Shown: positions 21,319 to 31,440 of the stretch, piece after piece
How the letters are laid out: the number at the start of each line of letters is the position of its first letter
Position numbering within the stretch: position 1 is the stretch's first letter
NCBI GenBank assembly: GCA_030068075.1
Contig: CM057841.1
Location: 32,653,030 to 32,717,029, forward strand
Direction of reading: 5' to 3'
From: Paguma larvata
Lineage: Eukaryota > Chordata > Mammalia > Carnivora > Viverridae
Length of the DNA stretch: 64,000 nucleotides
Notes under the pieces: generated by a model
Told to the model about the DNA's origin: nothing
What the model saw: only the letters and a program-made list of their open reading frames with translations
Database searches by the model: none
Made by a program: the position numbers and the translations under genes

Positions 21319-21512
21319 TGGGGCACCTGGGTGGTTCAGTCGGTTAAGCGTCCGACTTCAGCTCAGGTCATGATCTCATCGATTGTGAGTTCAAGCCCCG
21401 CATCAGGCTCTGTGCTGACAGCTCGGAGCCTGGAGCCTGCTTTGGATTCTGTGTCTCCCTCTCTCTCTGTCCCTCCTCTGCTTGCACTCTGTCTCTCTCT
21501 CTCTCTCTCTCC
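21319..21512 (+). mobile_element. Felid CAN-SINE (copy 5), lacking its A-tail
   Basis: Intact head (GGGGCACCTGGGTGGTTCAG) and body. It stops abruptly in the CT tract at CTCTCTCTCTCCAGG with no AATAAA-type tail, so the 3' end was deleted after insertion or lost at it. No TSD is visible. It abuts MIR/L2-like text. Confidence 0.93.
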
Positions 21513-21514
21513 AG

Positions 21515-21860
21515 GCCTTTGATTCTTCTTCTGGTGCAAAGTAGCTGCTCACTAAAAGCCTGCTGTATTTGAGTTATTAAAAATCACTATTTCTCTGAGA
21601 ATAAGAACTGAAGGCTGTTAATGAGACCCTGAAATCTAACAAAACAGCAAGAAGTTAGGACATTGAAGATCCTCTTGGGGGCTCTGTTTCTATTTCTGTT
21701 TCTTCCCTAAGTCAATCACTCGCCTTTATAGGTTCCTGTTTTCCCCTCTATAAAAATTGGGGGTATTTTTTTCTGCACCTGTTCATGGGAATGTTTGAAG
21801 GGCAAGACATGATGGCAGAAAATCCAAAGTGTGTAAATATTTATAATAACACAACTTCTT
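21515..21860 (+). mobile_element. MIR/L2-like relics
   Basis: AGTAGCTGCTCACTAAAAGC (21541) resembles the MIR or L2 3' end. A separate ATCACTCGCCTTTATAGGTT...CCTCTATAAAAATTGGGGGT stretch (21715-21765) resembles the MIR core. Both are heavily diverged. Confidence 0.42.
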
Positions 21861-21924
21861 TTACACGTTTAAAACATGGTTTGCAATTTGTTACTTCGCT
21901 GTCCGCTTCCCACCCCCGCTTCCC

Positions 21925-22075
21925 ACCAAGAACTTTGTGAGCAGGACAAGGGTCATTTACTTCATCAAAACGAGGCTTCAAGTAAGACCCGGAAGCATTG
22001 CCTCACTCAGCTAACATCACGAAGTTCACCAGTAGTAGAACTGGAGCCCGCCCCTTTCTTCTAGGCCAAGTGTAA
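21925..22075 (-). mobile_element. Possible MIR fragment, inverted
   Basis: GCTAACATCACGAAGTTCAC then CAGTAGTAGAACTGGAGCCC is similar to the reversed MIR head (AAGGTCACACAGCTAGTAAG, CAGAGCCGGG). Confidence 0.45.
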
Positions 22076-22234
22076 TAGCTGAACGAAACCCATAGGAAGA
22101 ATGGGGCGTGGTTACGGATCTGCTCTGTGAAGTATCGGTGAGGAGAGGGGGCAGTTCAGACACGCAAGGAAACCACAGTCCGAGGCAGGGGGCCTAAAGA
22201 GTTAGAGGCCCAGGGGTTGTTCTCCGTAGAAAGC

Positions 22235-22330
22235 AATCGGGGCTTGATGGTAAGCAGTTCTGGGTTCGAATCCTGAAGCTGTCTCTTTCCGTTTCCAAAC
22301 AAATAGCTCCATTTCCTCGTTGGTGTGACC
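22235..22330 (+). mobile_element. MIR head fragment
   Basis: GTAAGCAGTTCTGGGTTCGA then ATCCTGAAGCTGTCTC is the MIR tRNA-like head (GGGTTCGAATCCCGGCTCTG). Confidence 0.55.
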
Positions 22331-22339
22331 GATCTGAGG

Positions 22340-22830
22340 TCGGAAGGACGGAATGTCCGAGAACGCCCAGGGCAGCCCCCGCTCTGCTGCCCGTGAGGTT
22401 GGCCGGACAGGAGGTGAGGAGGGGCAGGCGGGGGAGATGAGAGGCTCCCAGACGCCGGGTCACGAGTTCATTAGTGGCGTGAAATATAGCGTCACTCCCC
22501 CCCGCCAAGCTTCTGCACCCCAAACACGCATCCCATCGGGCAGCGCAGGGGGCTCACAGGCTCGGGTGTTGATTTGCGCTCCCGCGTTGTATACAAAGAG
22601 CTCTCTCTCTCTCTCCAGACGTGCACCGGTCCGGTAATTGGGGAGACGCGGCTGGTGGTTTCCCTCCGCGCATCACCTTTCAAGTGCATCTTTGAGGCTT
22701 CTCGTCCCGGACTCTTCAGGGGAGTCTCGTGTGAACAGATAATCACCGCCCTGCTCCGCGCCGACCGGTGTCGCCCTTCCACGCGGCCCGCAGCCTCTGT
22801 GAACTTGGCCGAGTGGCCTCCGTAATCAGT
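22340..22830. promoter_or_regulatory. CpG-rich block
   Basis: Dense CG dinucleotides through 22350-22800 (for example CAGACGCCGGGTCACGAG, GCGCCGACCGGTGTCGCCC). Also GC-rich strings on the + strand at 22400-22440. It may be an orphan CpG island; no gene start is visible. Confidence 0.4.
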
Positions 22831-23066
22831 CTTTTTGTGCGGAAAGGCTGGCTTTCTGGTTATTATTATTATTTTTTGAGAGCGATGGTCCAGGAAACAG
22901 GTTCGTTCAAGGGGAAGCAGGCAGCTACTAGCCATTAGAGGGAAGGAGATAAAGAATTGCTTTTTAATACATTATTTATTGCCCGTTCTATTCTTGCGGA
23001 GCTCGGGACCTCAGCCGCACTGAAGGAGGTTTCTATTTTCTCACTGTCGTCTAAGTGGAGACAATA

Positions 23067-23272
23067 GGGGCGCGTGAGGGGCTCAGCCGGGTGGGCGGCC
23101 AGCTCTCGATTTCAGCTCAGGTCGCGATCTCAGGCTCTGGGGGTTCGAGCCCCGCATCGGGGTGCACGCCGGGAACGCAGAGCCCGTTTGGGATTCTGTC
23201 TGTCTGCCCCTCTCGTGCTCTCTCTCTCTCTCTCCCGTTCTCTCTCAAAATAAATAAATAAACTTAAAAAGC
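23067..23272 (+). mobile_element. Felid CAN-SINE (copy 6)
   Basis: CG-rich variant: GGGGCGCGTGAGGGGCTCAG head, GGGGGTTCGAGCCCCGCATC B-box region, CT tract and AATAAATAAATAAAC tail. ACAATA upstream and GCAATA downstream may be a decayed TSD. Confidence 0.95.
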
Positions 23273-23741
23273 AATAAATGCAGACCATAAAAGCGTATGG
23301 ATACGGGTGGCAAAAGCAGGGATCGGTCGAGGAACGTTCGCCCTGCTGTACAAGGTTTCCATCCCGCTCTGATCTGAACGTTTTTGTTTTCTGCATCAAG
23401 TCATTTCACAGGTGGTAGGAAACGACGGCTTTCTGGGCTCAAAGGCAGTTCTTCGTCACACAGCCTTTCCGTCCTCGAACCTTTGGGGGATGCGCGCTAG
23501 AACACAGGTGTGCTTGTCTCCCTCTCTGCCCGGGGGGTTGCGAGTTTCCGGGGGTGATTCTGGGATCTGGGGGTGTGTGTGACGTCCATCCGATTCTCTG
23601 AACTTCCTCTGGGGGGCGCCAAACTCTCCAAGGCCCCGTGAGCCTGGGGTTGGAAGGACATTAACCAGGAGGCCCGGCGCTGGCTGCCCAGGTTTGGGTC
23701 CTTGAAGCAACGCGATACCTGTGTTCTGCCAAGTTCAAAGC
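23273..23741. other. GC-rich unique sequence
   Basis: No recognised repeat or gene. Confidence 0.45.
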
Positions 23742-23882
23742 ACGCTTGCATCCAGCGTTTATTTGATCTTCACAATGACCGGCAGGGCAGGATGGCGACT
23801 GTCCCCATTTCATAGATGAAGAAACCAAGGCTGACTGCCACAGGCCAAGCTGCCGGTGCTTACCAAAGCCCAGTGCTTTTCC
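23742..23882 (-). mobile_element. MIR fragment, inverted
   Basis: TTGATCTTCACAATGACCGG, TGTCCCCATTTCATAGATGA and AGAAACCAAGGCTGACTGCC are the reversed MIR core and flanks. Confidence 0.8.
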
Positions 23883-24624
23883 CGTTCGCTCTGGTCGCTG
23901 GCATGGAGATATCGCCGCGTCCTACTGGCCGGGCCGCCCTCTGAAAATCACCTGCACCAACCTGAAGAAGACCCCATCGCGTGCAGGCAAATATCTGTGC
24001 AGTGGCCGAAAGTGTCCCAGGCAGAAGATGGGTAAAACCAAAAGGACACTTGAAAGTCACCCAGTCCAGCGGCCACACGCCGGATGCAAACAGGGGCAAA
24101 TGCTGTCTGGTTTTATAACAGCGTAAATCGGGCAGGAACCCTGAAGTGCCGGAAGAGTTCACATTAAAATGTGAATTTCTGTGTCTCTTGAGAGGTCGGG
24201 TCTGGCCACACGAGCCGCGTGGCCGTGTTGGCGTGGGCTGAGTGACAGCTGTCCTCCGGGTGGACCCGAGCGCTCCGGATCGCCAGCGTCCCCGCCGCTC
24301 CCGGCCGGTTCACACTGGGCCCGTTTCGGTCGCTGAGGCTGCCTACCTGGTTCTGTCGGCGTTTCACGCATCCTAAAAGTTAAGGTGTTAATTTAATCAT
24401 GGGAACCTTCAAAATCGGACACTGGAAAGGAAACCTCCCTCCACGCCGTCCTGCTGGTTCCCAGGACAACTACTGCTACCAGATGTCTCGTGTCTCCTTC
24501 TAAAGATGTCACACGCAGCGGCAAGCATGCGACACCATCGCCTTTTTAAAAAACTCAAATGTACACCATTTACGTAGCTATATTTTAGGCATCGTTCCTT
24601 ATCTATATAGAGATCCGTCTTTTC
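23883..24624. other. Unique sequence with a CpG-rich patch
   Basis: 24180-24330 is dense in CG (ACGAGCCGCGTGGCCGTG, GCCGCTCCCGGCCGG). The rest has no recognised repeat or gene. Confidence 0.45.
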
Positions 24625-24793
24625 TTTTCGAAGGCTGACAGTCCTCCTTGGTAGGAGGCACCATGATGTATATAACCAGTTGCCTGCTGGTGGACATTTA
24701 GTTGGTTCCAATGTATGCTGTCACAAATAGCTCTGACATGAGTATCTTCCTGCGTCCTTACTGGTACAAGTGTGGGTGCCTTTGGAAGAAAGA

Positions 24794-25010
24794 TTCCTAT
24801 TTCTTTTAATGTTTGTTTATTTATTTTCAGAGAGAGATAGAGAGTGAGCGGGGGAGGGACAGAGAGAGAGGGAGAGAGAAAATCCCAAGCAGGCTCCATA
24901 CTGTCAGCCTGGAGCCTGACGCGGGGCTCGAGCCCACGGACTGCGAGATCGTGACCTGAGCCCGAAACCAAGAGTCAGAGGCTTAACCCACTGAGCCACC
25001 CGCCACCCCA
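24794..25010 (-). mobile_element. Felid CAN-SINE (copy 7)
   Basis: Reverse orientation, full-length. The TSD TGGAAGAAAGA is perfect at 24783-24793 and 25011-25021. The reversed head is slightly decayed (ACTGAGCCACCCGCCACCCC). Confidence 0.96.
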
Positions 25011-25079
25011 TGGAAGAAAGACCCTTAGAGTTAGGACACCTGCATCAGAGAGCGTGCCTTTAAAACTATGGTATTGTCA

Positions 25080-25271
25080 GGGCACCTGGGTGGCTCAATC
25101 CGTTAAGCGCCCAACTTCGGCTCAGGTCATGATCTCACAGTTCGTGAGTTTGAGCCCCGCCTCAGGTTCTGTGCTGACAGCTCGGAGCCTGGAGCCTGCT
25201 TCGGATTCTGTGTCTCCTTCTCTCTCTGCCCGGCCCCCCAAAATAAATAAATATTAAAAAATTTTTTAAAA
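25080..25271 (+). mobile_element. Felid CAN-SINE (copy 8)
   Basis: Forward, with most of the 3' CT tract missing (CTCTCTGCCCGGCCCCCCAA runs straight into AATAAATAAA). The flanks AAAACTATGGTATTGTCA and AAAATTGCGATGTTGTCA match at 14 of 18, a decayed TSD. Confidence 0.95.
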
Positions 25272-25359
25272 ATTGCGATGTTGTCAAATGACCCTATGAG
25301 AAGGAAGGCCAAACGACACTCCCACTAACAGTAAATAAGAATGCTCTAGAAGGTCTAGA

Positions 25360-25440
25360 GCCTCTTATTCCATCCAATCCATTTGACGGGCGAGCAAACT
25401 GAGAGGAGAAGCGATGCGGTTGCTGGATGGCACAGCCTAG
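25360..25440 (-). mobile_element. MIR fragment, inverted
   Basis: AATCCATTTGACGGGCGAGC followed by AAACTGAGAGGAGAAGCGAT resembles the reversed MIR core. Confidence 0.5.
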
Positions 25441-25889
25441 ACTTGAAATGACCCAGGGCCCGTCATACTGTCCGCCGCCTCCCTCCACCAGGCCCCAGCT
25501 GTCCCGCTGTCCCTGTTCGGCCCCCTTTGTAGGAAACTGAAACAAGGGGCGCTGGGGTCAGCTCCGGGGGAGCAGATGTTCCGCTAACAGACACTTCCAT
25601 CGTGACTGGCACCTGCTGGCACCTTGGTGGGCTGGCACGGCAGCCAAGGCCAAAGAGGAAACGGACCATGGAAGCTGAATTGCCAGCCCAGCCTTCGGTG
25701 GTTTTAAAATTATAGATTTTTAAACAAAGCTAAATATAGAGCAAGTAAGAAACGGCTCCACGTCCTACCCCCAAAAAACGAAACAGCTGAACTAGAGCTA
25801 ACGCGGCATGTGCATACGCATGTGAAATTGGAGATGAACAGAGGTTGTCCCTTCGAGTAAAAATCCAAGCTTCATTCCTTCGGTTTGTC
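25440..25889. other. Unique non-coding sequence
   Basis: No recognised repeat or gene. Confidence 0.45.
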
Positions 25890-26180
25890 TGGCAGAGCCA
25901 CACATTCCTGCCCCAGGGCCTTTGTACGTGCTGTTCCTGCTGCCTGCTAGGACCCCTTCTTCTCTCCATTCCTGTCTTGGCTGACTCCTTCTCTTTCTTT
26001 CCAATCCAGGCCTCAAGTTTTTCTCTCTCTCCCAACTCCCAGCCCAGCATCATTTCATCCTTTCTCGTGGCTTTTAGGACAACTAGCCAGTGTTTCATTT
26101 ATTTTCTTGTGGTTTTTTTTTTTTGTTAGTTTGTTTGTTTTTTTGGTCTGATTCCCCCACGAGAGACCAAAGACTCCATT
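25890..26180 (+). mobile_element. L2 3' end
   Basis: CCTGCCCCAGGGCCTTTGTA, GTGCTGTTCCTGCTGCCTGC, TGGCTGACTCCTTCTCTTTC and CAGGCCTCAAGTTT are forward L2 3' end phrases in order. Homology fades beyond a T-rich insertion at 26108-26142. Confidence 0.82.
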
Positions 26181-26409
26181 TCTTCCTCTGTACCATTATA
26201 ATAATAGTTCCACTCTGCCTGTTACTGTGAGGACAGTCGAGATCCTGAAGGCCAACCGCCATGGAGATCTCCCTCCAACTCAGTAAGACTTCTGGTCTGT
26301 GGTGGGAAACCTAAGTCTACATTTAGTAACACGGCAATTCCCCAAGTGGATACAGGTACCACAGAGAGTGTATAAGACAACGTTAGTACAGGGAGAAACT
26401 TAAACTACC

Positions 26410-27180
26410 TTTTTATGGCGTCTACCTTCTATTGCCACACTGCTCTAAAGTGCATGATTCCTGTCTTCTCACTGGTATCCCTGCCTACCTACCTTGGTTT
26501 TTTTTTTGTTTTTTTTGTTTTTTTTCTCCTGTCTTGTTTCTAACAGTCTATTCTACACTTAGGAGCCAGAGGAATCCTCTTAAAGAAGTCTGATCATGCC
26601 ACTCCTCTGCTAGGACCCTCCATGGCTCACATCTTCCCCAGAGCAAACTCCCAAGTCTTTACAATGATGTAAATGACCCCGCACAACTGGCCCCGCCCAC
26701 CACCCTCACTTCCGGGACCTCACCTGCTAGTCTCCCCCACGCTCACCCGCCTCTAGGCTTGCCGATGTCCTCAAACATATCATGCAGTCTTGCCTCAGCA
26801 CAAATACATCTTTTGTCTGCAATGTCTGCAAGCTTTTCTTCCCAGTTATTTTGTGTGGTTTGTATTCTCAGCTCCAACAAGTCTTCAGTCAACTGTCAGC
26901 TTCTCATGTAACCTCCCCAACAACTTCAGTTAAAATTGCTGCCAATCCACTCCCATTTCCCGTCCCTGTTCCCTGTTTCATTTTTCTCCAATGCACTCAC
27001 CACCTCCGGTGTTCCTTCTGTCTGCCGTATTTCTCTCCTGCATTGTCTGTCTCCCCCATCAGAATGTAAGCCCCGAGAAGGCGGGACGTTTTCTGTTTTA
27101 TTGACAGCTATATTGCCTATCATGCCTAAAATAATATATGTGTGAGAGTTCAATAATTATCATCAAGTGAAAGAATGATT
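26410..27180 (+). mobile_element. L2 element, 3' part
   Basis: TCCTCTTAAAGAAGTCTGAT (26574), CATGCCACTCCTCTGCTAGG, GTAAATGACCCCGCACAACT, and the 3' end CATCAGAATGTAAGCCCCGA (27057) to GAGAGTTCAATAATTATCAT. The ORF2 frame is broken. It is interrupted near 26498-26528 by a poly-T/(TTTTTTTG) tract. Confidence 0.88.
26498..26528. repeat. T-rich simple repeat inside L2
   Basis: A run of T broken by two single G residues. Probably slippage-grown, or the tail of a lost insertion. Confidence 0.8.
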
Positions 27181-27714
27181 CTGGATTATTGAGAGTAAGC
27201 AACAGAAACTGACTCTGGACAGTGTAAGCAGAAGCTGGTAGTTAGCTGGAAGGCTGGGGAAGACTCAGCCGGAGCCAGGAATAGTGGGCTGGGAACCGAC
27301 AGGAATCCAGCAATCTCGGGAGAGCTGGGCTGCAAAATTATAGCAGGCTTGATGGAATAGCTCCCACCATGGCTACTGGTGACAAATGACCTCCTGGAGT
27401 TGCAGGCGTTTGTGCAAGTGTCAGAGTCCGGGGAGCCATGCCTGGCTGCTCGAGTCTGCCGCCGTCATGGCCAGCATGTGGGAGGCAGACTCGGCCCATT
27501 CTGCCTCCACACAATGGGACATTTCCCTAAAAGGGAGATCGTGATGCTTTTAAGGAGGAGAAACTTGGACGCGGGACAGAAAAGAAAAAAATAACAACAA
27601 TACAATCCCTTCTTTACATTATCATCTATGTGTAGCAAGTATGGTCGTCAAGAGTGCCGTCTCCGCTCTAAAAGTTGAGAGAGAAGAGGAAAATCCAAAA
27701 GCGGGGAAATCTAT
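27180..27714. other. Unassigned, perhaps an old repeat
   Basis: AAGCAACAGAAACTGACTCT (27197) with GGAACCGACAGGAA downstream is reminiscent of a recurrent mammalian repeat that I cannot name. The rest is unique. No gene. Confidence 0.35.
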
Positions 27715-28830
27715 TTTGTTATTCACAACGAAAGATATATGAGTGGTCTTTGAACACGTGACAAGATGCTCCCTCGAACTTATCACAATAGAAATGCTAA
27801 TTAGAACCTGACCTTAGATACTGTCTCTCACCCAACGCATTGGCGAAAATCCAAAAACTTATCAACACACTTTGTTGGAGACGCTGCAGGGAAACGGGTA
27901 CTCTCTCGGATTGCTGGAGGGAGCGCTGGAAGGCAAGCCTCCTTCGGAGGGGATTTGGCAGCATCCGACGAAACCACGTGTGCCTCCACCCTCTGCCACA
28001 GCCATCCCACACACAGGAATTTACCCAGAAAATACACTTCTACAAATATAAATAGCATATGGGAAGCGTTATTCGCTGTGACATTTTTTCGTTACGGTAA
28101 AATGTTGAAAACAACCTACGTGCCCTTCCACAGAAGACTGGCTGAAAAGAAATTATTGTAGATCCATACAACGGAGTATTATGCAATCCCAAGAATGAAT
28201 ACGGAGTGGCTTCCGGAAACTATTAAAAGTCACAAATCCAGGTACAAACGGATGGGTAAAGAACATCGAGGAGATTATGCAAAGTGAGATAAGCCAGGCA
28301 CAAACCAGAAATGCTGTGTGATTCCTCTACCTAAAGTAGTAGAATTCACAAAAACAGTAAGTACGGGGGCGCCTGGGTGGCTCAGTCGGTTAAGCACCCG
28401 ACTTCAGCTCAGGTCATGATCTCCTGGTTTGTGAGTTCAAGCCCCGCATCGCTCTGTGCTGACAGCTCGGAAACTGTTTCGGATTTTGCGTCTCCCTCTC
28501 TCTCTGTCCCTGCTCTGCTTGCGCTCTGTCTCTGTCTCTCTCTCTCTCTCAAAAATAAAATAAAAAAAATTAAAAAAGAAAAAAAACTTTGAAAAAAAGA
28601 AACAGTAAGTATGGTGGTTGCCGAATTATTTTAAAAGAACAAAATAAGTGTAAAAGAGTCTAGACAGCAAGTCCTAACTTGGAACTCAACCGGGAATGGA
28701 TGCCCTGAACCATCTATCAGGGCGATACTATAACCACACACCCGGGCAGAAAGTAATTCTAGCAACTTTTGAATACAAGATCCCGAATGCCCACGTATAG
28801 TGGGATACAGTCTAGGAACTGAAAAAGAGT
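27715..28830 (+). mobile_element. L1 3' part, 5'-truncated
   Basis: CACGTGACAAGATGCTCCCT (27756), ACGCATTGGCGAAAATCCAA (27834), CCACACACAGGAATTTACCC, GTAGATCCATACAACGGAGT (28159) and GTGAGATAAGCCAGGCACAA follow L1 ORF2-end/3' UTR order. Frames are broken. SINE copy 9 sits inside it. Confidence 0.85.
28364..28599 (+). mobile_element. Felid CAN-SINE (copy 9)
   Basis: Full-length with a long A-rich tail. The TSD AAACAGTAAGTA is perfect at 28352-28363 and 28600-28611. Inserted in the L1 3' region. Confidence 0.97.
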
Positions 28831-29271
28831 GAAGAAATCTCTAACTTTGTTTCGAGTGTTTTCTGTCTGTAGGGGTCCAGGGCAGTAGTTCCGAACCCAG
28901 TGTGTGCATATCGAGTAAAGTATCGGTACCGCTGGGGCCCGGTGTTCTCACTGTGAGAGAGAAGCGTGTATGTATAACGGCATGAGGGAGAGCGAAGAAA
29001 GGCCCTCTGAGGTTTGAATTGAATTGAAGGCATCGTATCAACTCAGGAATTGTCACTTTGAGCAGCAACGAGAGGGGGTCAAAACTGGTCGGAACTATTC
29101 TCCTAACATGGCTCCCAGCAGGAGCGTTCCAGGTACTCCAATTACTCGGACTTCCAGAACAGTCCCTGGTCCTTTCAGTGTGGCTTTGCCTTTATCTTGG
29201 TGCTACTCCATGCCCTTCTCTGACGGCGAGCTCTGTGTGTCCACACCCCGGTTATTTAATCAAATCTAGAG
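28830..29271. other. Unique non-coding sequence
   Basis: No recognised repeat or gene. Confidence 0.45.
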
Positions 29272-29620
29272 GTTACGGCAAAGTATTCTGTAGACGTGAT
29301 GAAAGTCGCTCCTCAGTTGACTTTAAGGAAGAGAGTTCATTCCAGAACATCCGGGTGGGCCTGATCCAATCAGGTGAAGGGCCTTATGAACAGAATGGAG
29401 ACTTTCCCGAAGAGGAGAAATTCTGCCCACGGACAAGTTATAATCCAAGCCTCCGTCTTCCAGCCTGTCTTCCCAACAGCCTACCCTGTGGACTTAGGAC
29501 TTGCCTAGCCCGCCCACTGTCGTGTAAGCCAACTCCTTGCAATAAAACTCTTACCATCTCTCTTCTACTGGTTCTGTTTCTCGGATTGAACCCTGACTGG
29601 TACACCTTCTAATAAACTGC
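29272..29620 (+). mobile_element. Ancient LTR fragment (ERVL/MaLR-like)
   Basis: GGTGGGCCTGATCCAATCAG (29353), GGACTTGCCTAGCCCGCCCA, AATAAAACTCTTACCATCTC and CTGGTTCTGTTTCTCGGATT followed by GAACCCTGACTGGTACA. These resemble a common mammalian LTR whose exact subfamily I cannot name. A polyadenylation-type AATAAA is present. No coding content. Confidence 0.65.
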
Positions 29621-30214
29621 TTTTATTTCTCCCTTGATGTAGTTAGTTTCTGTTACTTATCACCGAGTAATAGCACCCCACTTAAACTACGGTATTGGGA
29701 ACGCCCCCATCACCCCTCCTCTAGAAACGTCTCAGCGTGGAGAAGGTCAGGCATACCCGCTGCTCTCATCAGACATGGGTTCCGTGTTTACTAAGGCCTT
29801 CTCCTTCCAGATTCGGGGGTCCCGCTAGGATTTGATGAGTAAATAACTACTTCTATTAGCACCAGGCTGGAAGGTCAGGCGGTTCTGGGGTCCCTGCCTC
29901 TGCGCCTTGCTAATCGGGCTCAGGATTTGTCAGAGGCCCTGAAATATTCATGAACAACTGCTTCCGCGGATTTTAGCAGCTGCACAAATAGAGAGGGGCC
30001 CACGGGGGAAGCGGGGAGGCAGGGGACCTGGGCTTTGCGTGTCATCTTCTCACCTGTTCTCAATCCCGCTAGACAAAGAAAGAATTCGGGAGGCCCCGAG
30101 GTACTCTGAATAGCCAGACAGTGCCCGGCTTCAGGCGGAAAGCTGCGGGGGCCCAGGGGCCAGGGCGCTGGCGTCCCCCTGGGGGGCCTGTTCAAATTAA
30201 TTGCTGGTATCGCA
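29620..30214. other. Unique non-coding sequence
   Basis: No recognised repeat or gene; TTCAAATTAATTGCTGGTAT at 30192 is a homeodomain-like patch. Confidence 0.45.
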
Positions 30215-30295
30215 CTGCAGTTAATTTGATTCGGTAGGAGTTGGGTGAGGCCCCGGGTTTGGCATTTTTAGCAAGCAATCCTGACTATGCGGCTC
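30215..30295. mobile_element. MER5-like fragment
   Basis: TTAATTTGATTCGGTAGGAG then TTGGGTGAGGCCCCGGGTTT and GGCATTTTTAGCAAG parallel the MER5-type 3' half (gattcagtaggtctggggtg, gcatttctaacaag). Confidence 0.55.
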
Positions 30296-30419
30296 TGGGC
30301 CACTTCCCGGCCCTCGGTATTAAGGCAACGGCTCAGAAAGAGACAAATGTAGCCGGTCAGTGTTCCATCTGTCTGCAGACAGCCAGCCTGAGTCTTCCAA
30401 GCAACTGAGTCTCTTCTCT

Positions 30420-30720
30420 GACCTGCAGGGTTCCCGCCGAACTGCCACTGCCGAGGCCGCCTGGCTATGCCGGGACGTGGTCAGAGACCCCCCCCCCCCG
30501 CGAGTCCCTGGTCTGAGTCGTCGCGATCACTGCCGCTGGAGCCCACGGGTCTCCAGATCCCCGTTGTCCCCGCGAGACCCGATCTCTGCCTGTGCGTCTC
30601 CGTTAACGATGTCAGATTTCACTCCTCTGTCTTCCGTTCGCCCGTCGAAGAAACAGGGCTAACAAGAGCCACCGCCTCCCGGACCGCGGCCGCTCAGGAC
30701 TCCCCGAGATGACGCGCTCC
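30420..30720. promoter_or_regulatory. CpG-rich block
   Basis: CG-dense from about 30430 to 30715 (GAGTCGTCGCGATCACTGCC, GGACCGCGGCCGCTCAGG, which contains a NotI site). It includes an 11-12 C run at 30490. There is no TATA box or coding exon nearby. Confidence 0.42.
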
Positions 30721-31440
30721 AAGTGCCGGCTCCTCGCAAGCAGTAGTAGCGGTCAGGAAAGGGTTCGACCAGAAAGTTCTAAGGAGAAGGCCACCACGCA
30801 GGAGCTACTCATAGAGGTGTGGGCAGGGCCGTGGGAACCCAGGAGGGACATGGAGGCCCTGGGAGACTCGCAGGTGAGAAGAGCTGATTGCATCTCCCAG
30901 TGCTGAAGAGTAACTGGGCCACCGGAAGCCAGAGGGGTTTGGAGGAAGGCCGGCGCGGCGGGAGCCCAGCGATGGAAGGGGGAAGCTGCTACCAGGCAGG
31001 CGACCGCAGCGGCGTGGGGAGGCGGCAGGAAGGAGATACTCGGACTCCCCTCTCCTCCTGCCTTCCCATCTCCCGCTAGGCTTCCCACTGGCAGAAGCCA
31101 GAGGGCAACGAAAGGCAGAGACGCGGTGCACAGAAACCCACCTTCTGGGGCACGGGGCAGGGAGAGAAGGGCAGAGCGTGAATGGGGCGAGGCCGTGGCA
31201 AACCGGGAATCAGGAACACAGGGCCCCGTACGTGTCTCCCGTCGTTGGCGTACGTCCTACGGTCACTCCACTCATGAGCTCTTATCAAAGAGAAAATCCG
31301 ATCCACGCCAGGAAGAGTTCCAGAGAAATCGTCTGATCCTTCGGGTGCCATGTGTCCAAACCGGTGTTCTGCTCACTGTCGCGAGTGCGGGGCGACTTGG
31401 GCGTATTCCGTCGGGGAACGCGTAGACGACACGCAGAAAG
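30720..31440. other. GC-rich unique sequence
   Basis: No recognised repeat or gene. Frames of about 100 codons on both strands are GC shadows. Confidence 0.5.

Larger units (their letters stand above)
24625..25355 (-). mobile_element. L1 3' fragment, inverted, with two SINE insertions
   Basis: Pieces: AACCAGTTGCCTGCTGGTGG (24676), TTTAGTTGGTTCCAATGTAT, and after the SINEs GCCAAACGACACTCCCACTA (25306). These are reverse-strand phrases of old L1 3' ends. SINE copies 7 (inverted) and 8 (forward) interrupt it. Confidence 0.75.

Noticed and set aside
29058..29612. 184-codon open frame
   Set aside because: Its second half is an ancient LTR, so it is a repeat shadow.
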